A stretch of DNA of 52,567 bases from an uncultured Bacilli bacterium (GTDB taxonomy: Bacteria; Bacillota_I; Bacilli_A; RF39; UBA660). The DNA is taken from the NCBI GenBank assembly GCA_944332435.1, contig CALVJW010000007.1, positions 1-52,567 on the forward strand. Direction: 5' to 3'. The translations under genes were made by a program, and so were the position numbers. Below the pieces are notes generated by a model, which did no database searches, was not told where the DNA came from, and saw nothing but the letters and a program-made list of their open reading frames with translations. Shown one piece after another: positions 1 through 7,897 of the stretch (position 1 is its first letter; each line of letters opens with the position of its first letter).

Positions 1-34
1 AAAAAATAAAATATACAAAAAAAAAAAAAAAAAA

Positions 35-60
35 ATTATCTTATTTAAATAAGAGATAAT
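35..60. repeat. Inverted repeat next to a 19-base A tract
   Basis: The arms ATTATC (35-40) and GATAAT (55-60) enclose a TTATTT/AAATAA inner pair with a two-base bulge. An uninterrupted run of 19 A (17-35) lies directly to its left. Read on the minus strand this is a hairpin followed by a long U run, the form of an intrinsic terminator or attenuator for leftward transcription. In Bacillus the gene left of rpmH is a divergent dnaA, which would lie outside this window. I see no DnaA box (TTATNCACA) in 1-180. The role is uncertain. Confidence 0.45.
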
Positions 61-113
61 ATTTATATGTCATAAAATCATATATAATTCTATTTGATTT
101 ATGAAATAAATAT

Positions 114-142
114 TTGACAAACCCTTCTTTTATCTATATAAT
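114..142 (+). promoter_or_regulatory. Consensus sigma-A promoter of rpmH
   Basis: TTGACA (114-119) and TATAAT (137-142) are both perfect matches and are separated by 17 bases. It reads into rpmH, with the GGAGG ribosome binding site about 30 bases downstream. This is the strongest promoter-like sequence in the window, as expected for a ribosomal protein gene. Confidence 0.9.
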
Positions 143-183
143 GTATAAAGCAATGCGAAAATTTAGATAAGTGGAGGTGTAGA

Positions 184-306
184 ATGAAAAGAACTTTTCA
201 ACCAAACAATAGAAAAAGAAGTAAAAAACAAGGTTTTTTTGCACGTATGAAAACGAATGTAATAAGAAACAGAAGAAGAAAAGGACGTAAAGTATTATCT
301 CATTAA
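184..306 (+). CDS. rpmH: Ribosomal protein bL34
   Basis: This is a 40-residue basic protein of the large ribosomal subunit. It begins [15 protein letters not shown] and ends [11 protein letters not shown], which are the two conserved ends of bL34. A GGAGG ribosome binding site precedes the ATG at 184. The B. subtilis protein has 44 residues; this one lacks about four in the middle (after RM, where an NGR-containing stretch is usual), while both ends are intact. It is the first gene of the origin-proximal block rpmH-rnpA-yidC-khpB, and is separated from rnpA by an intrinsic terminator that probably sets a high rpmH to rnpA transcript ratio. Confidence 0.96.
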   Translation: MKRTFQPNNRKRSKKQGFFARMKTNVIRNRRRKGRKVLSH

Positions 307-310
307 TAGG

Positions 311-336
311 ACACCACTGTGTATAGTGGTGTTTTT
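311..336 (+). terminator. Intrinsic terminator after rpmH
   Basis: A perfect 8-bp stem, ACACCACT (311-318) with AGTGGTGT (325-332), has a 6-base loop and is followed by a short T run. It lies 5 bases after the rpmH stop and before rnpA, so it may act as a partial terminator. Confidence 0.85.
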
Positions 337-376
337 ACTATTACGATTAATATGAAAAAGGAGAAAGGAAAACAAA

Positions 377-718
377 ATGAAAAAAATCAATATATTAAAA
401 GAGAATCGTGAATATAATCGAATTATACAGAAAAAAAAGCCATTTCATTATAAAGATTATATTTTCTATATAGAAAAAGATACAAAAGATGTTTATCATT
501 TTGGTTTTTCCGTTGGAAAAAAAATAGGGAATGCTGTAACAAGAAATAAAATTAAAAGACAAATAAAGAATATTCTTGATCAAAAGAACTATCAAAATAA
601 TTTTAATTGTATTATAATAGTAAAGAAAGGCATTCTTGATAAAACATTTCATGAGATAGAAAAAGATTTATTAGAAGCTATCGATAAACTAAATATAGTA
701 AAAGGAGCTAAAAAATGA
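377..718 (+). CDS. rnpA: Ribonuclease P protein component
   Basis: This is the protein subunit of RNase P, which binds the catalytic RNA and helps to cut 5' leaders from pre-tRNAs. The protein has 113 residues, the normal size. The RNR signature is seen as GNAVTRNKIKRQIK (about 51-64, with R56-N57), and the rest is Lys-rich, as expected. A strong AAAGGAGAAAGG ribosome binding site lies upstream. The stop overlaps the yidC start in an ATGA, so the two are translationally coupled. The order rpmH-rnpA-yidC is conserved in Bacillota. Confidence 0.95.
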   Translation: MKKINILKENREYNRIIQKKKPFHYKDYIFYIEKDTKDVYHFGFSVGKKIGNAVTRNKIKRQIKNILDQKNYQNNFNCIIIVKKGILDKTFHEIEKDLLEAIDKLNIVKGAKK

Positions 719-1650
719 AGAAAAAAGCAACAAAGTTATTAATTTTATTGTTTGTTACATTAAGTTTAACAGGGTGTACGACATTATTAAAGGATAAAAA
801 TAACCACCCTGTAAAAAATCCTGAAACAGGTCAAACTTTAACAAAAAATATTTTATGTCAGCCAACTGCAAAAGAAACGATAGAACAATATGAAAAGAAT
901 GAGATAGATATTAAAGATTTACCAAAATGTAGTGAATTTAATGTTGTATCTGGTGGTTATGAAGGTAAATGGGCAACTTTATTTGTAAAACCATTAGCGT
1001 TTATCATAATTAAATTAGGTGAATTATTAAAAAATTATGGATTGGCAATTATGGTTACAACAATTTTAATTCGTTTAGTAACATTAAAATTGACAAAGAA
1101 GACGGCAATGCAATCAGAAAATATGAAGCTTGCACAACCGGAATTATCTAAATTAGAGAAAAAATATAAAAATCGTAATGATCAAGAAAGTTTAATGATG
1201 AAAAATCAAGAAATGCTTGGAATTTATAAAAAATATAATATCAATCCAATGTCAGGATGTTTATTTTCATTAATTCAAATTCCATTATTCTTTGCTTTCT
1301 ATGAAGCATTAAATAGATTACCAGTGATTTTTGAAGAGACGTTCTTAGGATTCCAAATGGGAACAAATCCATTAACTGCTATTTCAATGGGACAATTTCA
1401 ATATATTATATTTATCGTTTTAGTAATAGGTGCAAGTTATTTGTCATTTAAATTAAATGCAAGTGCTTCGATGAGCAATGAGCAAGCGTTACAAATGAAA
1501 ATGGTTAATAATATGATGTTAGTATTTATTGGAATTGCATCTTTGTCACTATCAACAGGAATTGCAGTCTATTGGATCACCAATAACACTTTTACTATTA
1601 TTCAAAATTTAGTAGTAAAAAGGAGGAAAGAAAATGTTAAAAATGCATAG
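715..1650 (+). CDS. yidC: Membrane protein insertase YidC/SpoIIIJ (lipoprotein)
   Basis: This protein inserts and folds inner-membrane proteins, alone or with SecYEG. Its N-terminal signal peptide ends in a lipobox (L18-T-G-C21), so it should be a lipoprotein processed by Lgt, which is encoded at 13855. The core has the conserved groove arginine (R120 in TTILIRLVT), a charged cytoplasmic hairpin rich in Lys and Gln, and the later hydrophobic segments of the YidC/Oxa1 fold. Its 311 residues fit a Gram-positive YidC. It overlaps rnpA by 4 bases and khpB by 17. In B. subtilis the equivalent SpoIIIJ is also needed for forespore sigma-G activity. Only one copy is in this window. Confidence 0.95.
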   Translation: MKKKATKLLILLFVTLSLTGCTTLLKDKNNHPVKNPETGQTLTKNILCQPTAKETIEQYEKNEIDIKDLPKCSEFNVVSGGYEGKWATLFVKPLAFIIIKLGELLKNYGLAIMVTTILIRLVTLKLTKKTAMQSENMKLAQPELSKLEKKYKNRNDQESLMMKNQEMLGIYKKYNINPMSGCLFSLIQIPLFFAFYEALNRLPVIFEETFLGFQMGTNPLTAISMGQFQYIIFIVLVIGASYLSFKLNASASMSNEQALQMKMVNNMMLVFIGIASLSLSTGIAVYWITNNTFTIIQNLVVKRRKENVKNA

Positions 1651-2254
1651 CTATGAAGATAAAACTTATGAAAATGCATTAAAAAAGTGTTTATCTGAAT
1701 TAAATGTAACAGAAAATGATATTTTTATCAAAAAAACAGAAAAAGAAGGAAAATTATTTCAATCTAAGAAAGTATATTTAACAGTATTAACGAAGGAAGA
1801 AGTAAAAAATTATATTAAAGAATTTATCAAAGAAGTTACGAGTAATATGAATATTAATGTAGAATTAGAAATAAGAGAAGAAGATGGAATCTTTAATGTA
1901 GGTATGATGAGTGATAATAATGCAATTTTAATAGGTAAAGAAGGAAGAACTTTAAATGCATTACAATTATTACTAAGACAATCATTGCAAATAAACGCGA
2001 ATATTGATTCTACAATTAAAGTTAATTTAGATGCTGGAAATTATAAAGCAAAAAAACTTAAGAACTTTGAATATGAAATGCGAAAAATTATCAAAGAAGT
2101 GGAAACTTCTAAAGTAGATGCAAGTTTAGATCCAATGAATTCTTATCAAAGAAGAATTATTCATAACTTAGCAAATGAATTTTCTCATGTAACAACCAAA
2201 AGCGACGGAGAAGGAAAAGAACGTCATGTTGTAATTAAGTATAAGGAAGATTAA
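1634..2254 (+). CDS. khpB: RNA-binding protein KhpB (Jag, SpoIIIJ-associated)
   Basis: This RNA-binding protein sits next to yidC in most Bacillota and acts with KhpA in cell-elongation control in streptococci. Its domains are an N-terminal Jag-N region (about 1-55), a KH domain with GKEG (101-104), and a C-terminal R3H domain with RRIIH (R183, H187). The length of 206 residues is normal. The start at 1634 is chosen because AGGAGG (1621-1626) lies 7 bases upstream; a second ATG at 1643 is possible. The 17-base overlap with yidC implies coupled translation. Confidence 0.93.
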   Translation: MLKMHSYEDKTYENALKKCLSELNVTENDIFIKKTEKEGKLFQSKKVYLTVLTKEEVKNYIKEFIKEVTSNMNINVELEIREEDGIFNVGMMSDNNAILIGKEGRTLNALQLLLRQSLQINANIDSTIKVNLDAGNYKAKKLKNFEYEMRKIIKEVETSKVDASLDPMNSYQRRIIHNLANEFSHVTTKSDGEGKERHVVIKYKED

Positions 2255-2255
2255 T

Positions 2256-2284
2256 AAAAGAAGGTACGAATATCTTCTTTTTGT
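2256..2284 (+). terminator. Probable terminator after khpB
   Basis: AAAGAAG (2257-2263) pairs with CTTCTTT (2274-2280) around a 10-base loop, ending in a T-rich stretch. It is AT-rich and of modest strength, but it sits directly after the khpB stop and before a good promoter. Confidence 0.55.
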
Positions 2285-2288
2285 TTTC

Positions 2289-2317
2289 TTGACTGTTCTT
2301 TGGAAATAAGATAAAAT
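2289..2317 (+). promoter_or_regulatory. Promoter of the HD-domain gene and mnmE
   Basis: TTGACT (2289-2294) and TAAAAT (2312-2317) are separated by 17 bases. The -10 box ends only 7 bases before the AAAGGA ribosome binding site (2325-2330), so the leader would be very short. Confidence 0.8.
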
Positions 2318-2337
2318 CACAATGAAAGGAAATCAAT

Positions 2338-2835
2338 ATGCAAGAAAAAAAATATATGGAAATTGTAAAAGTTATTTTAGAACATCCAGAGTTTATAAAA
2401 AGAAAAGAATTTAAACACCATGAAGAAGAAAGTGTGTATGAACATTGTTTGAAAGTATCTAAATTAGCGTATCTTATTGCAAAAAAATTACATTTGAAAA
2501 ATCCAGAAGAAATCGCCATTGGCGCATTGTTACATGATTTTTACGATAAACCATGGCAAAATAATACTGAAAAAGTACCTTTTTTCCAGCAACACGGATT
2601 TGTCCATGCTAGTCAAGCAGTGAAAAATTCTAAAAAATATTTCCCAGAATTAATGAATGAGAGAATAGAAGACATGATTGAAAAACATATGTTTCCACTA
2701 AATATAAAACCACCAAAGTATATAGGAAGTTGGATTGTCAATATTAGTGATGATATAATTTCTCTCAATGTATTTCTACATCCTACAAAATTACCTAAGT
2801 ATGTAGGAATAAAAAAAACGAAAAGAAAGAAGTGA
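2338..2835 (+). CDS. HD-domain phosphohydrolase
   Basis: This is a small soluble protein of the HD superfamily, whose members are metal-dependent phosphohydrolases. The expected metal ligands are visible: H36 in VYEHC, the HD pair H66-D67 in LLHDFYDKPW, later histidines in the HGFVH and EKHMFPL stretches, and a final Asp in NISDD. The HDFYDKPW form is that of a clostridial-type hydrolase family with unknown substrate. It has its own promoter, and its stop is 4 bases before mnmE, so the two are co-transcribed. It is inserted between khpB and mnmE, which are neighbours in B. subtilis. Confidence 0.8.
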   Translation: MQEKKYMEIVKVILEHPEFIKRKEFKHHEEESVYEHCLKVSKLAYLIAKKLHLKNPEEIAIGALLHDFYDKPWQNNTEKVPFFQQHGFVHASQAVKNSKKYFPELMNERIEDMIEKHMFPLNIKPPKYIGSWIVNISDDIISLNVFLHPTKLPKYVGIKKTKRKK

Positions 2836-2839
2836 TAAA

Positions 2840-4195
2840 ATGGAAGATACAATTGCAGCAATTTCATCTGCTGTTGGAGTAGGAGCGATTTCAATTGTTA
2901 GAACAACAGGGCCTAATGCCATTGAAATAGTAAATAAATTATTTAGAGGAGCTAATTTGGAACAAGTGCCTACACACACCATTCATTATGGTCATATAGT
3001 AGATAATGACTTAATAGTTGATGAGGTACTTGTTATGTTGATGAAAGCTCCTAAAACTTATACAACGGAAGATACAGTTGAAATAAATTGTCATGGTGGT
3101 ATTTCAACAACCAATAAAGTGTTAGAATTATTATTATCAAATGGGTGTAGATTAGCAGAACCTGGAGAATTCACAAAGCGAGCTTTTTTAAATGGTAGAA
3201 TTGATTTAAATCAAGCAGAAGGGGTAATGGATTTAATTAATGCAAAAACAGATCAAGCACGTATGATGGCGATGAATACGGTAAATGGAAAGGTATCATC
3301 ATTGATAAAGAACTTAAGAAATGAAATTATTCAAGTCCTTGCTAATATTGAAGTAAATATTGACTACCCTGAATACGAAGATATAGAAGAGTTAACAATC
3401 GAACAAATTATACCTTTAATGAAACATATTGAAAAAGAAATGGATCATATTTTGAAAGAAAGCAAAAATGGAAAATTATTAAAAGAGGGAATTAGAACTT
3501 CAATTATAGGAAGGCCAAATGTAGGGAAGAGCAGTTTATTAAATACATTATTAGAAGAAGAAAAGGCAATTGTAACCTCGATTGCTGGTACTACTCGAGA
3601 CATTGTAGAAGGAAAAATTAATTTAGATGGTATTATTTTAAATATAATAGATACTGCTGGTATAAGAAAAACAGATGATATTGTAGAAAAAATAGGGGTA
3701 GAAAAAAGTCTTCAATTAATAGAGGATTCAGAATTAGTATTGTTTGTTTTAAATAATAATGAAAAATTAACAGAGGAAGATAGAAATATATTACAGAAAT
3801 TACATGGTAAAAATCATATTATTTTAGTAAACAAAACAGATTTAGACAAAAAATTAGATATAGCAGAATTAAAAGATGAGAAAGTAATTTTTATGAGTAT
3901 GGTAAATCATACTGGGGTAGAAGAAATAAAAGAAGCAATTAGAACAATGTTTCAATTAGAAAAAATTACTACGGGAGATCTTACATATTTAACAAACGCA
4001 AGAGGAATTGCTTTATTAAATCAAGCAAAGGAATCTTTACATGATGTTATGACAGGAATAGAGAATCATATGCCAATTGATATGATTGAAATCGATATTA
4101 AAAATATATGGAATCTTTTAGGAGAAATGATAGGAGAGTCATACGAAGAAGAATTAATTGACCAACTATTCAGTCAATTTTGTTTAGGGAAATAA
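2840..4195 (+). CDS. mnmE: tRNA modification GTPase MnmE
   Basis: With MnmG (5201), MnmE installs the carboxymethylaminomethyl group on U34 of certain tRNAs. The protein has 451 residues. An N-terminal folate-binding domain is followed by a helical domain, a GTPase domain with GRPNVGKS (224-231), the TTRD, DTAG and NKTD motifs, and the catalytic C-terminal CLGK (C448). All key residues are present. The ribosome binding site is weak (GAAAGAAGTGAT) and the gene starts 4 bases after the HD gene, suggesting coupling. Confidence 0.97.
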   Translation: MEDTIAAISSAVGVGAISIVRTTGPNAIEIVNKLFRGANLEQVPTHTIHYGHIVDNDLIVDEVLVMLMKAPKTYTTEDTVEINCHGGISTTNKVLELLLSNGCRLAEPGEFTKRAFLNGRIDLNQAEGVMDLINAKTDQARMMAMNTVNGKVSSLIKNLRNEIIQVLANIEVNIDYPEYEDIEELTIEQIIPLMKHIEKEMDHILKESKNGKLLKEGIRTSIIGRPNVGKSSLLNTLLEEEKAIVTSIAGTTRDIVEGKINLDGIILNIIDTAGIRKTDDIVEKIGVEKSLQLIEDSELVLFVLNNNEKLTEEDRNILQKLHGKNHIILVNKTDLDKKLDIAELKDEKVIFMSMVNHTGVEEIKEAIRTMFQLEKITTGDLTYLTNARGIALLNQAKESLHDVMTGIENHMPIDMIEIDIKNIWNLLGEMIGESYEEELIDQLFSQFCLGK

Positions 4196-4216
4196 ACATC
4201 TAAAAGGGGGAAAAGA

Positions 4217-5029
4217 ATGATTGAATGGTTTAGCAGTATTCCTCATGTATGGCAAGCTTTTATTGCTACCTTATTTACATGGAGTATTACTGCACTTGGA
4301 GCTAGTTTAGTATTCTTATTAAAAAAAGTAAATAAAACTTTTATGGATGGTATGTTAGGATTTGCTGCTGGAGTTATGATTGCTGCTTCATTTTGGTCTT
4401 TAATTATACCGGGAATTGACTTAGCGAATAATTTGGGAATAAATTCTTTAGCAATTGCAACTTTAGGATTTATGACCGGTGGTTTATTTCTATTTATTGG
4501 TGATAATATTTATAAATTTTATATAAAAAATCATCCTAAAAACAAGAAAGAGAGTCAAAATGATAAATTAAAAAGATGTTTAATGTTAATACTTTCGATA
4601 ACTTTACATAATATTCCTGAAGGTTTAGCGATTGGTGTTGCTTTTGGATCATTACAGTATGGATTAGAAGGTTCATCACTAGCGGGAGCAATTGCCTTGG
4701 CATTAGGAATAGGCTTGCAAAATTTTCCAGAGGGAAGTGCAGTTAGTTTTCCATTACGAAGAGAAGGGTATTCGAGGAAAAAAGCTTTTTTCTTAGGGCA
4801 AGCAAGTGGAATTGTGGAACCAATCGCGGGAGTATTAGGCGCACTTTTAGTAATTAAAATTCGTTTTATTTTACCGTTTTTCTTATGTTTAGCGGCAGGT
4901 TGTATGATTTATGTAGTGATTGCTGAATTAGTTCCTGAAAGTCAGACAAATAAGCAGAAAGACTTAATGGCATTATTTACTTTAATTGGATTTGTTGTTA
5001 TGATGATATTAGATATTGCATTGGGATAA
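4217..5029 (+). CDS. ZIP-family metal transporter
   Basis: This polytopic membrane protein of the ZIP family takes up divalent metals, most often zinc, into the cytoplasm. The two metal-site motifs are HNIPEG (131-136) and QNFPEG (168-173), in the helices expected to be TM4 and TM5. A hydrophilic cytoplasmic loop rich in Lys and Asn (about 105-120) precedes them. The protein has 270 residues with roughly eight membrane segments. An AAGGGGG ribosome binding site precedes the start, 21 bases after mnmE, so it is likely the last gene of that operon. Substrate specificity cannot be read from the sequence. Confidence 0.88.
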   Translation: MIEWFSSIPHVWQAFIATLFTWSITALGASLVFLLKKVNKTFMDGMLGFAAGVMIAASFWSLIIPGIDLANNLGINSLAIATLGFMTGGLFLFIGDNIYKFYIKNHPKNKKESQNDKLKRCLMLILSITLHNIPEGLAIGVAFGSLQYGLEGSSLAGAIALALGIGLQNFPEGSAVSFPLRREGYSRKKAFFLGQASGIVEPIAGVLGALLVIKIRFILPFFLCLAAGCMIYVVIAELVPESQTNKQKDLMALFTLIGFVVMMILDIALG

Positions 5030-5045
5030 GAAATTATCTCTTTTT
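5025..5045 (+). terminator. Short terminator after the ZIP gene
   Basis: GATAA (5025-5029, containing the stop) pairs with TTATC (5034-5038) around a GAAA tetraloop, followed by TCTTTTT. The stem is weak, but position and T run fit. Confidence 0.55.
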
Positions 5046-5145
5046 ATGTGAAAAGAAGTTAGATTTATAAAAAACATATTACTAATTTTGTTGAATCAAA
5101 AAGTATAGAATAAAATTTATAAAATCATTTTTTATTCATGAATAA

Positions 5146-5174
5146 TTGTTTTATTTTAGATTTGATAGTATAAT
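5146..5174 (+). promoter_or_regulatory. Promoter of mnmG
   Basis: TTGTTT (5146-5151) and TATAAT (5169-5174) have a 17-base spacer, 26 bases before the mnmG start. Confidence 0.75.
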
Positions 5175-5200
5175 ATGAAAAGCAAAAAGGAAGTGGTCAT

Positions 5201-7075
5201 ATGCATTATGAAATAATTGTTGTAGGTGGAGGTCATGCAGGTTGTGAAGCCTCTTTAGCTGCATCTAGAATGGGTCATAAAACATTGTTAATTACAGCAA
5301 ATATTAAAAATATTGCCGATATGCCTTGTAATCCAAGTATTGGTGGAAGTGCTAAAGGAATAGTTGTTCGTGAAATTGATGCTTTAGGTGGAGAAATGGG
5401 ACGTAATGCTGATAAATCACAAATTCAAATTAAGATGCTGAATAGTAAAAAAGGCCCTGCTGTCCAAGCTTTAAGAGCACAAGCTGATAAATTAGTATAC
5501 CCAAAAGAAATGTTTAAAACATTAGAAAATCAAAAAAATCTAGATATAAAAGAAGCAATGATTGAAGATTTAATGATTGAAAATAATAAAGCAGTAGGTG
5601 TTATAACTTCGGATGGCGAAAAAATTTCTGCACAGGCGGTTATTTTAACAACTGGAACTTATTTAAAGGCGGATATATTGGTAGGAGATACTAGACGCAG
5701 AGAAGGACCACATGGTGAAAAGCCAAGTAATTATTTAAGTGATAAATTAAAAGAATATGGTTTTAAAATATTAAGATTAAAAACAGGAACACCACAGCGA
5801 ATTGACAGAAATACAATTGATTTTAGTAAAGCTAAAATTGAAACTGGGGATGATGTATATAGAACATTCAGTTATGATACAATTCCTTCGTATAAAATAG
5901 AAGACCAAATTCCGTGTCATTTAATATATACAACGAAAGAAACACACGATATTATTAAAAATAATTTAGAGAAGTCAAGTATGTATGGGGGACTAGAAGA
6001 TATTATGGGGATTGGTCCAAGATATTGTCCTTCCATTGAAGATAAAATTGTTCGTTTTGCAGATAAAGAAAAACATCAATTATTTTTAGAACCAGAAAGT
6101 ATTTATTTAGATGATATCTATATTCAAGGTTTTTCAACAAGTATGCCATATGATATTCAAGAAAGGATGGTTCATAGCTTACCAGGATTAGAACACGCTA
6201 AAATTAATAAATATGCATATGCAATAGAATATGATGCAATTTATCCAACACAGCTAAAACAGACATTAGAAACTAAAATAATTGAAAATTTATATACTGC
6301 CGGACAAATTAATGGAACAAGTGGCTATGAAGAAGCTGCTTGTCAAGGATTGATGGCTGGAATCAATGCTTCATTAAAAATTCAAGGAAAAGAGCCTCTT
6401 ATTTTAAAAAGAAATGAAGCGTATATTGGCGTTTTAATTGATGATTTAGTTACAAAAGGCGTTAGAGATCCATATCGATTACTTACTTCACGTGCTGAAT
6501 ATCGTTTATTATTACGACATGACAATGCGGATATTCGCTTAAGAAAATATGGTTATGAAGTAGGATTAATTGATGAAAATAGATGGGAAAAGTTTAATAA
6601 TAAATTACATCAAATTGAACAATTAGAAGAGGAAGCTAAAGAGATTAGAATTACGCCTACAAAAGAGACAAATGCTTATCTAGAAACAATTGGAAGTAAT
6701 CCGATAAAAGATGGAATGTCATTATATGATCTATTAAAAAGACCGGAAATTAATTTTGAAAATATTACTCATTTTTATCAATTTGATTATAGCCAAGAAA
6801 TAAAGGATCAAGTAGAAATTCATATTAAATACGATGGATACATAAAAAAAGCAATTCGTGAAGCCGAAAAAATGTTAAAATTAGAAAATAAAAAAATTCC
6901 GGCTGATATCGACTATACTAAAATTAGAAATTTAGCCAGTGAAGCAAGGCAAAAATTAGATGAAGTACGTCCTACGACTTTAGCACAAGCTCTTCGAATT
7001 AGTGGAGTCAATCCCGCAGATATTTCTATTTTAACGGTATATTTAAAAAAGGAGTATGCAAATGAATCAAACTAA
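5201..7075 (+). CDS. mnmG: tRNA modification enzyme MnmG (GidA)
   Basis: This is the FAD-dependent partner of MnmE in wobble-uridine modification. The 624-residue protein begins with the FAD-binding GGGHAGCEA motif (9-17), has the conserved MPCNPSIGGSAKG region and the C-terminal helical MnmE-binding domain. Its length is normal. It has its own promoter and an AAAAAGG ribosome binding site. Its 3' end overlaps the start of rsmG. In B. subtilis mnmE and mnmG are adjacent; here the ZIP gene lies between them. Confidence 0.97.
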   Translation: MHYEIIVVGGGHAGCEASLAASRMGHKTLLITANIKNIADMPCNPSIGGSAKGIVVREIDALGGEMGRNADKSQIQIKMLNSKKGPAVQALRAQADKLVYPKEMFKTLENQKNLDIKEAMIEDLMIENNKAVGVITSDGEKISAQAVILTTGTYLKADILVGDTRRREGPHGEKPSNYLSDKLKEYGFKILRLKTGTPQRIDRNTIDFSKAKIETGDDVYRTFSYDTIPSYKIEDQIPCHLIYTTKETHDIIKNNLEKSSMYGGLEDIMGIGPRYCPSIEDKIVRFADKEKHQLFLEPESIYLDDIYIQGFSTSMPYDIQERMVHSLPGLEHAKINKYAYAIEYDAIYPTQLKQTLETKIIENLYTAGQINGTSGYEEAACQGLMAGINASLKIQGKEPLILKRNEAYIGVLIDDLVTKGVRDPYRLLTSRAEYRLLLRHDNADIRLRKYGYEVGLIDENRWEKFNNKLHQIEQLEEEAKEIRITPTKETNAYLETIGSNPIKDGMSLYDLLKRPEINFENITHFYQFDYSQEIKDQVEIHIKYDGYIKKAIREAEKMLKLENKKIPADIDYTKIRNLASEARQKLDEVRPTTLAQALRISGVNPADISILTVYLKKEYANESN

Positions 7076-7766
7076 TTTTATTGAAGAGTTAAAAAAAATT
7101 AATATTATATTGACTGAAAAACAATTGATGCAATTAGAACAATATTATGAATTACTAGTGGAATATAATAAAGTAATGAATTTAACAGGGATTACAGAGA
7201 AAGAAGAAGTATATTTAAAACATTTTTATGATAGTGCTACGTTAAATAAAATTATAGATTTAACAAAAGAAAAATCTTTATGTGATATTGGAACAGGTGC
7301 AGGATTTCCAGGATTAGTATTAAAAATAATATTTCCCAACTTACATGTTACACTAGTTGATTCATTAAATAAGCGAATTAAATTTTTAAATATTGTTATC
7401 GAAAAATTAGAATTAGAAAATATTATAACAGTACATGCTAGGGCAGAAGAATATGCCAAAGAGCATCGAGAAGAGTTTGACATTGTAACAGCTAGAGCAG
7501 TAGCATTTCTTCCAACTTTAATGGAATATTGTGTACCGCTTGTAAAAGTTGGGAAATATTTTATTCCAATGAAAGCCAATCTAAAAGAAGAACTAAAAGC
7601 ATCATATAATGCTATGAAATTATTAAATTTAGAAATAAAAGAGGAAGTAGAATTTTTCCTTCCATTTGAAAAAAGTAAACGTACTTTAGTAAAATTTTAT
7701 AAGAAACAAAAGACTAACAGACATTTCCCAAGAAAATTTAGTGAAATTAAGAAAAAATCATTGTAA
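7062..7766 (+). CDS. rsmG: 16S rRNA (guanine527-N7) methyltransferase RsmG
   Basis: RsmG methylates G527 of 16S rRNA using S-adenosylmethionine. Motif I is D-I-G-T-G-A-G-F (from D75), followed by FPGLVLKI, and the C-terminus is basic, as in the family. The start at 7062 is preferred over the in-frame ATG at 7056 because AAGGAG (7049-7054) is 7 bases from 7062 but only one base from 7056. The gene gives 234 residues and overlaps mnmG by 14 bases. It is the usual partner of mnmG (gidA-gidB). Confidence 0.94.
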   Translation: MNQTNFIEELKKINIILTEKQLMQLEQYYELLVEYNKVMNLTGITEKEEVYLKHFYDSATLNKIIDLTKEKSLCDIGTGAGFPGLVLKIIFPNLHVTLVDSLNKRIKFLNIVIEKLELENIITVHARAEEYAKEHREEFDIVTARAVAFLPTLMEYCVPLVKVGKYFIPMKANLKEELKASYNAMKLLNLEIKEEVEFFLPFEKSKRTLVKFYKKQKTNRHFPRKFSEIKKKSL

Positions 7767-7796
7767 CTTTCTAGAATAAGAAAGTTACTTTTTTAT
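7763..7796 (+). terminator. Intrinsic terminator after rsmG
   Basis: A perfect 10-bp stem, GTAACTTTCT (7763-7772) with AGAAAGTTAC (7779-7788), has a 6-base loop and is followed by a T run. It overlaps the rsmG stop codon. Confidence 0.88.
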
Positions 7797-7814
7797 ATGA
7801 TAAAAAATAAAAAA

Positions 7815-7854
7815 AATATTTCCCAAAATATATTGTAATATTTCCCAAAATATA
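7815..7854. repeat. Two identical 18-bp operator-like direct repeats before noc
   Basis: AATATTTCCCAAAATATA occurs at 7815-7832 and again, without mismatch, at 7837-7854, a 22-bp period (about two helical turns). Each copy contains TATTT and AAATA arms around a CCCA centre. Its left half, ATTTCCC, equals the half-site of the known Bacillus Noc-binding sequence ATTTCCCGGGAAAT. The second copy fills the promoter spacer. I infer binding sites for the encoded protein or another regulator. Confidence 0.7.
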
Positions 7855-7861
7855 GTATGAT
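7833..7861 (+). promoter_or_regulatory. Promoter of the noc-like gene
   Basis: TTGTAA (7833-7838) and TATGAT (7856-7861) are separated by 17 bases. The spacer is almost entirely the second operator-like repeat, so a bound protein would block RNA polymerase. Confidence 0.7.
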
Positions 7862-7897
7862 AGAATCAATAAGAATAAAAGTAGGAAGGAGTTATAT

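Noticed and set aside
1-180. DnaA boxes or a complete origin
   Set aside because: No TTATNCACA-type box is present; only the presumed edge of the origin region is in the window.
395-652. Minus-strand open frame opposite rnpA
   Set aside because: It lies wholly within rnpA, has no ribosome binding site and encodes a Phe/Ile-rich string typical of the complement of AT-rich genes.
7767-7897. parS site near noc
   Set aside because: No TGTTTCACGTGAAACA-like sequence is seen; the repeats found resemble half of a Noc site instead.
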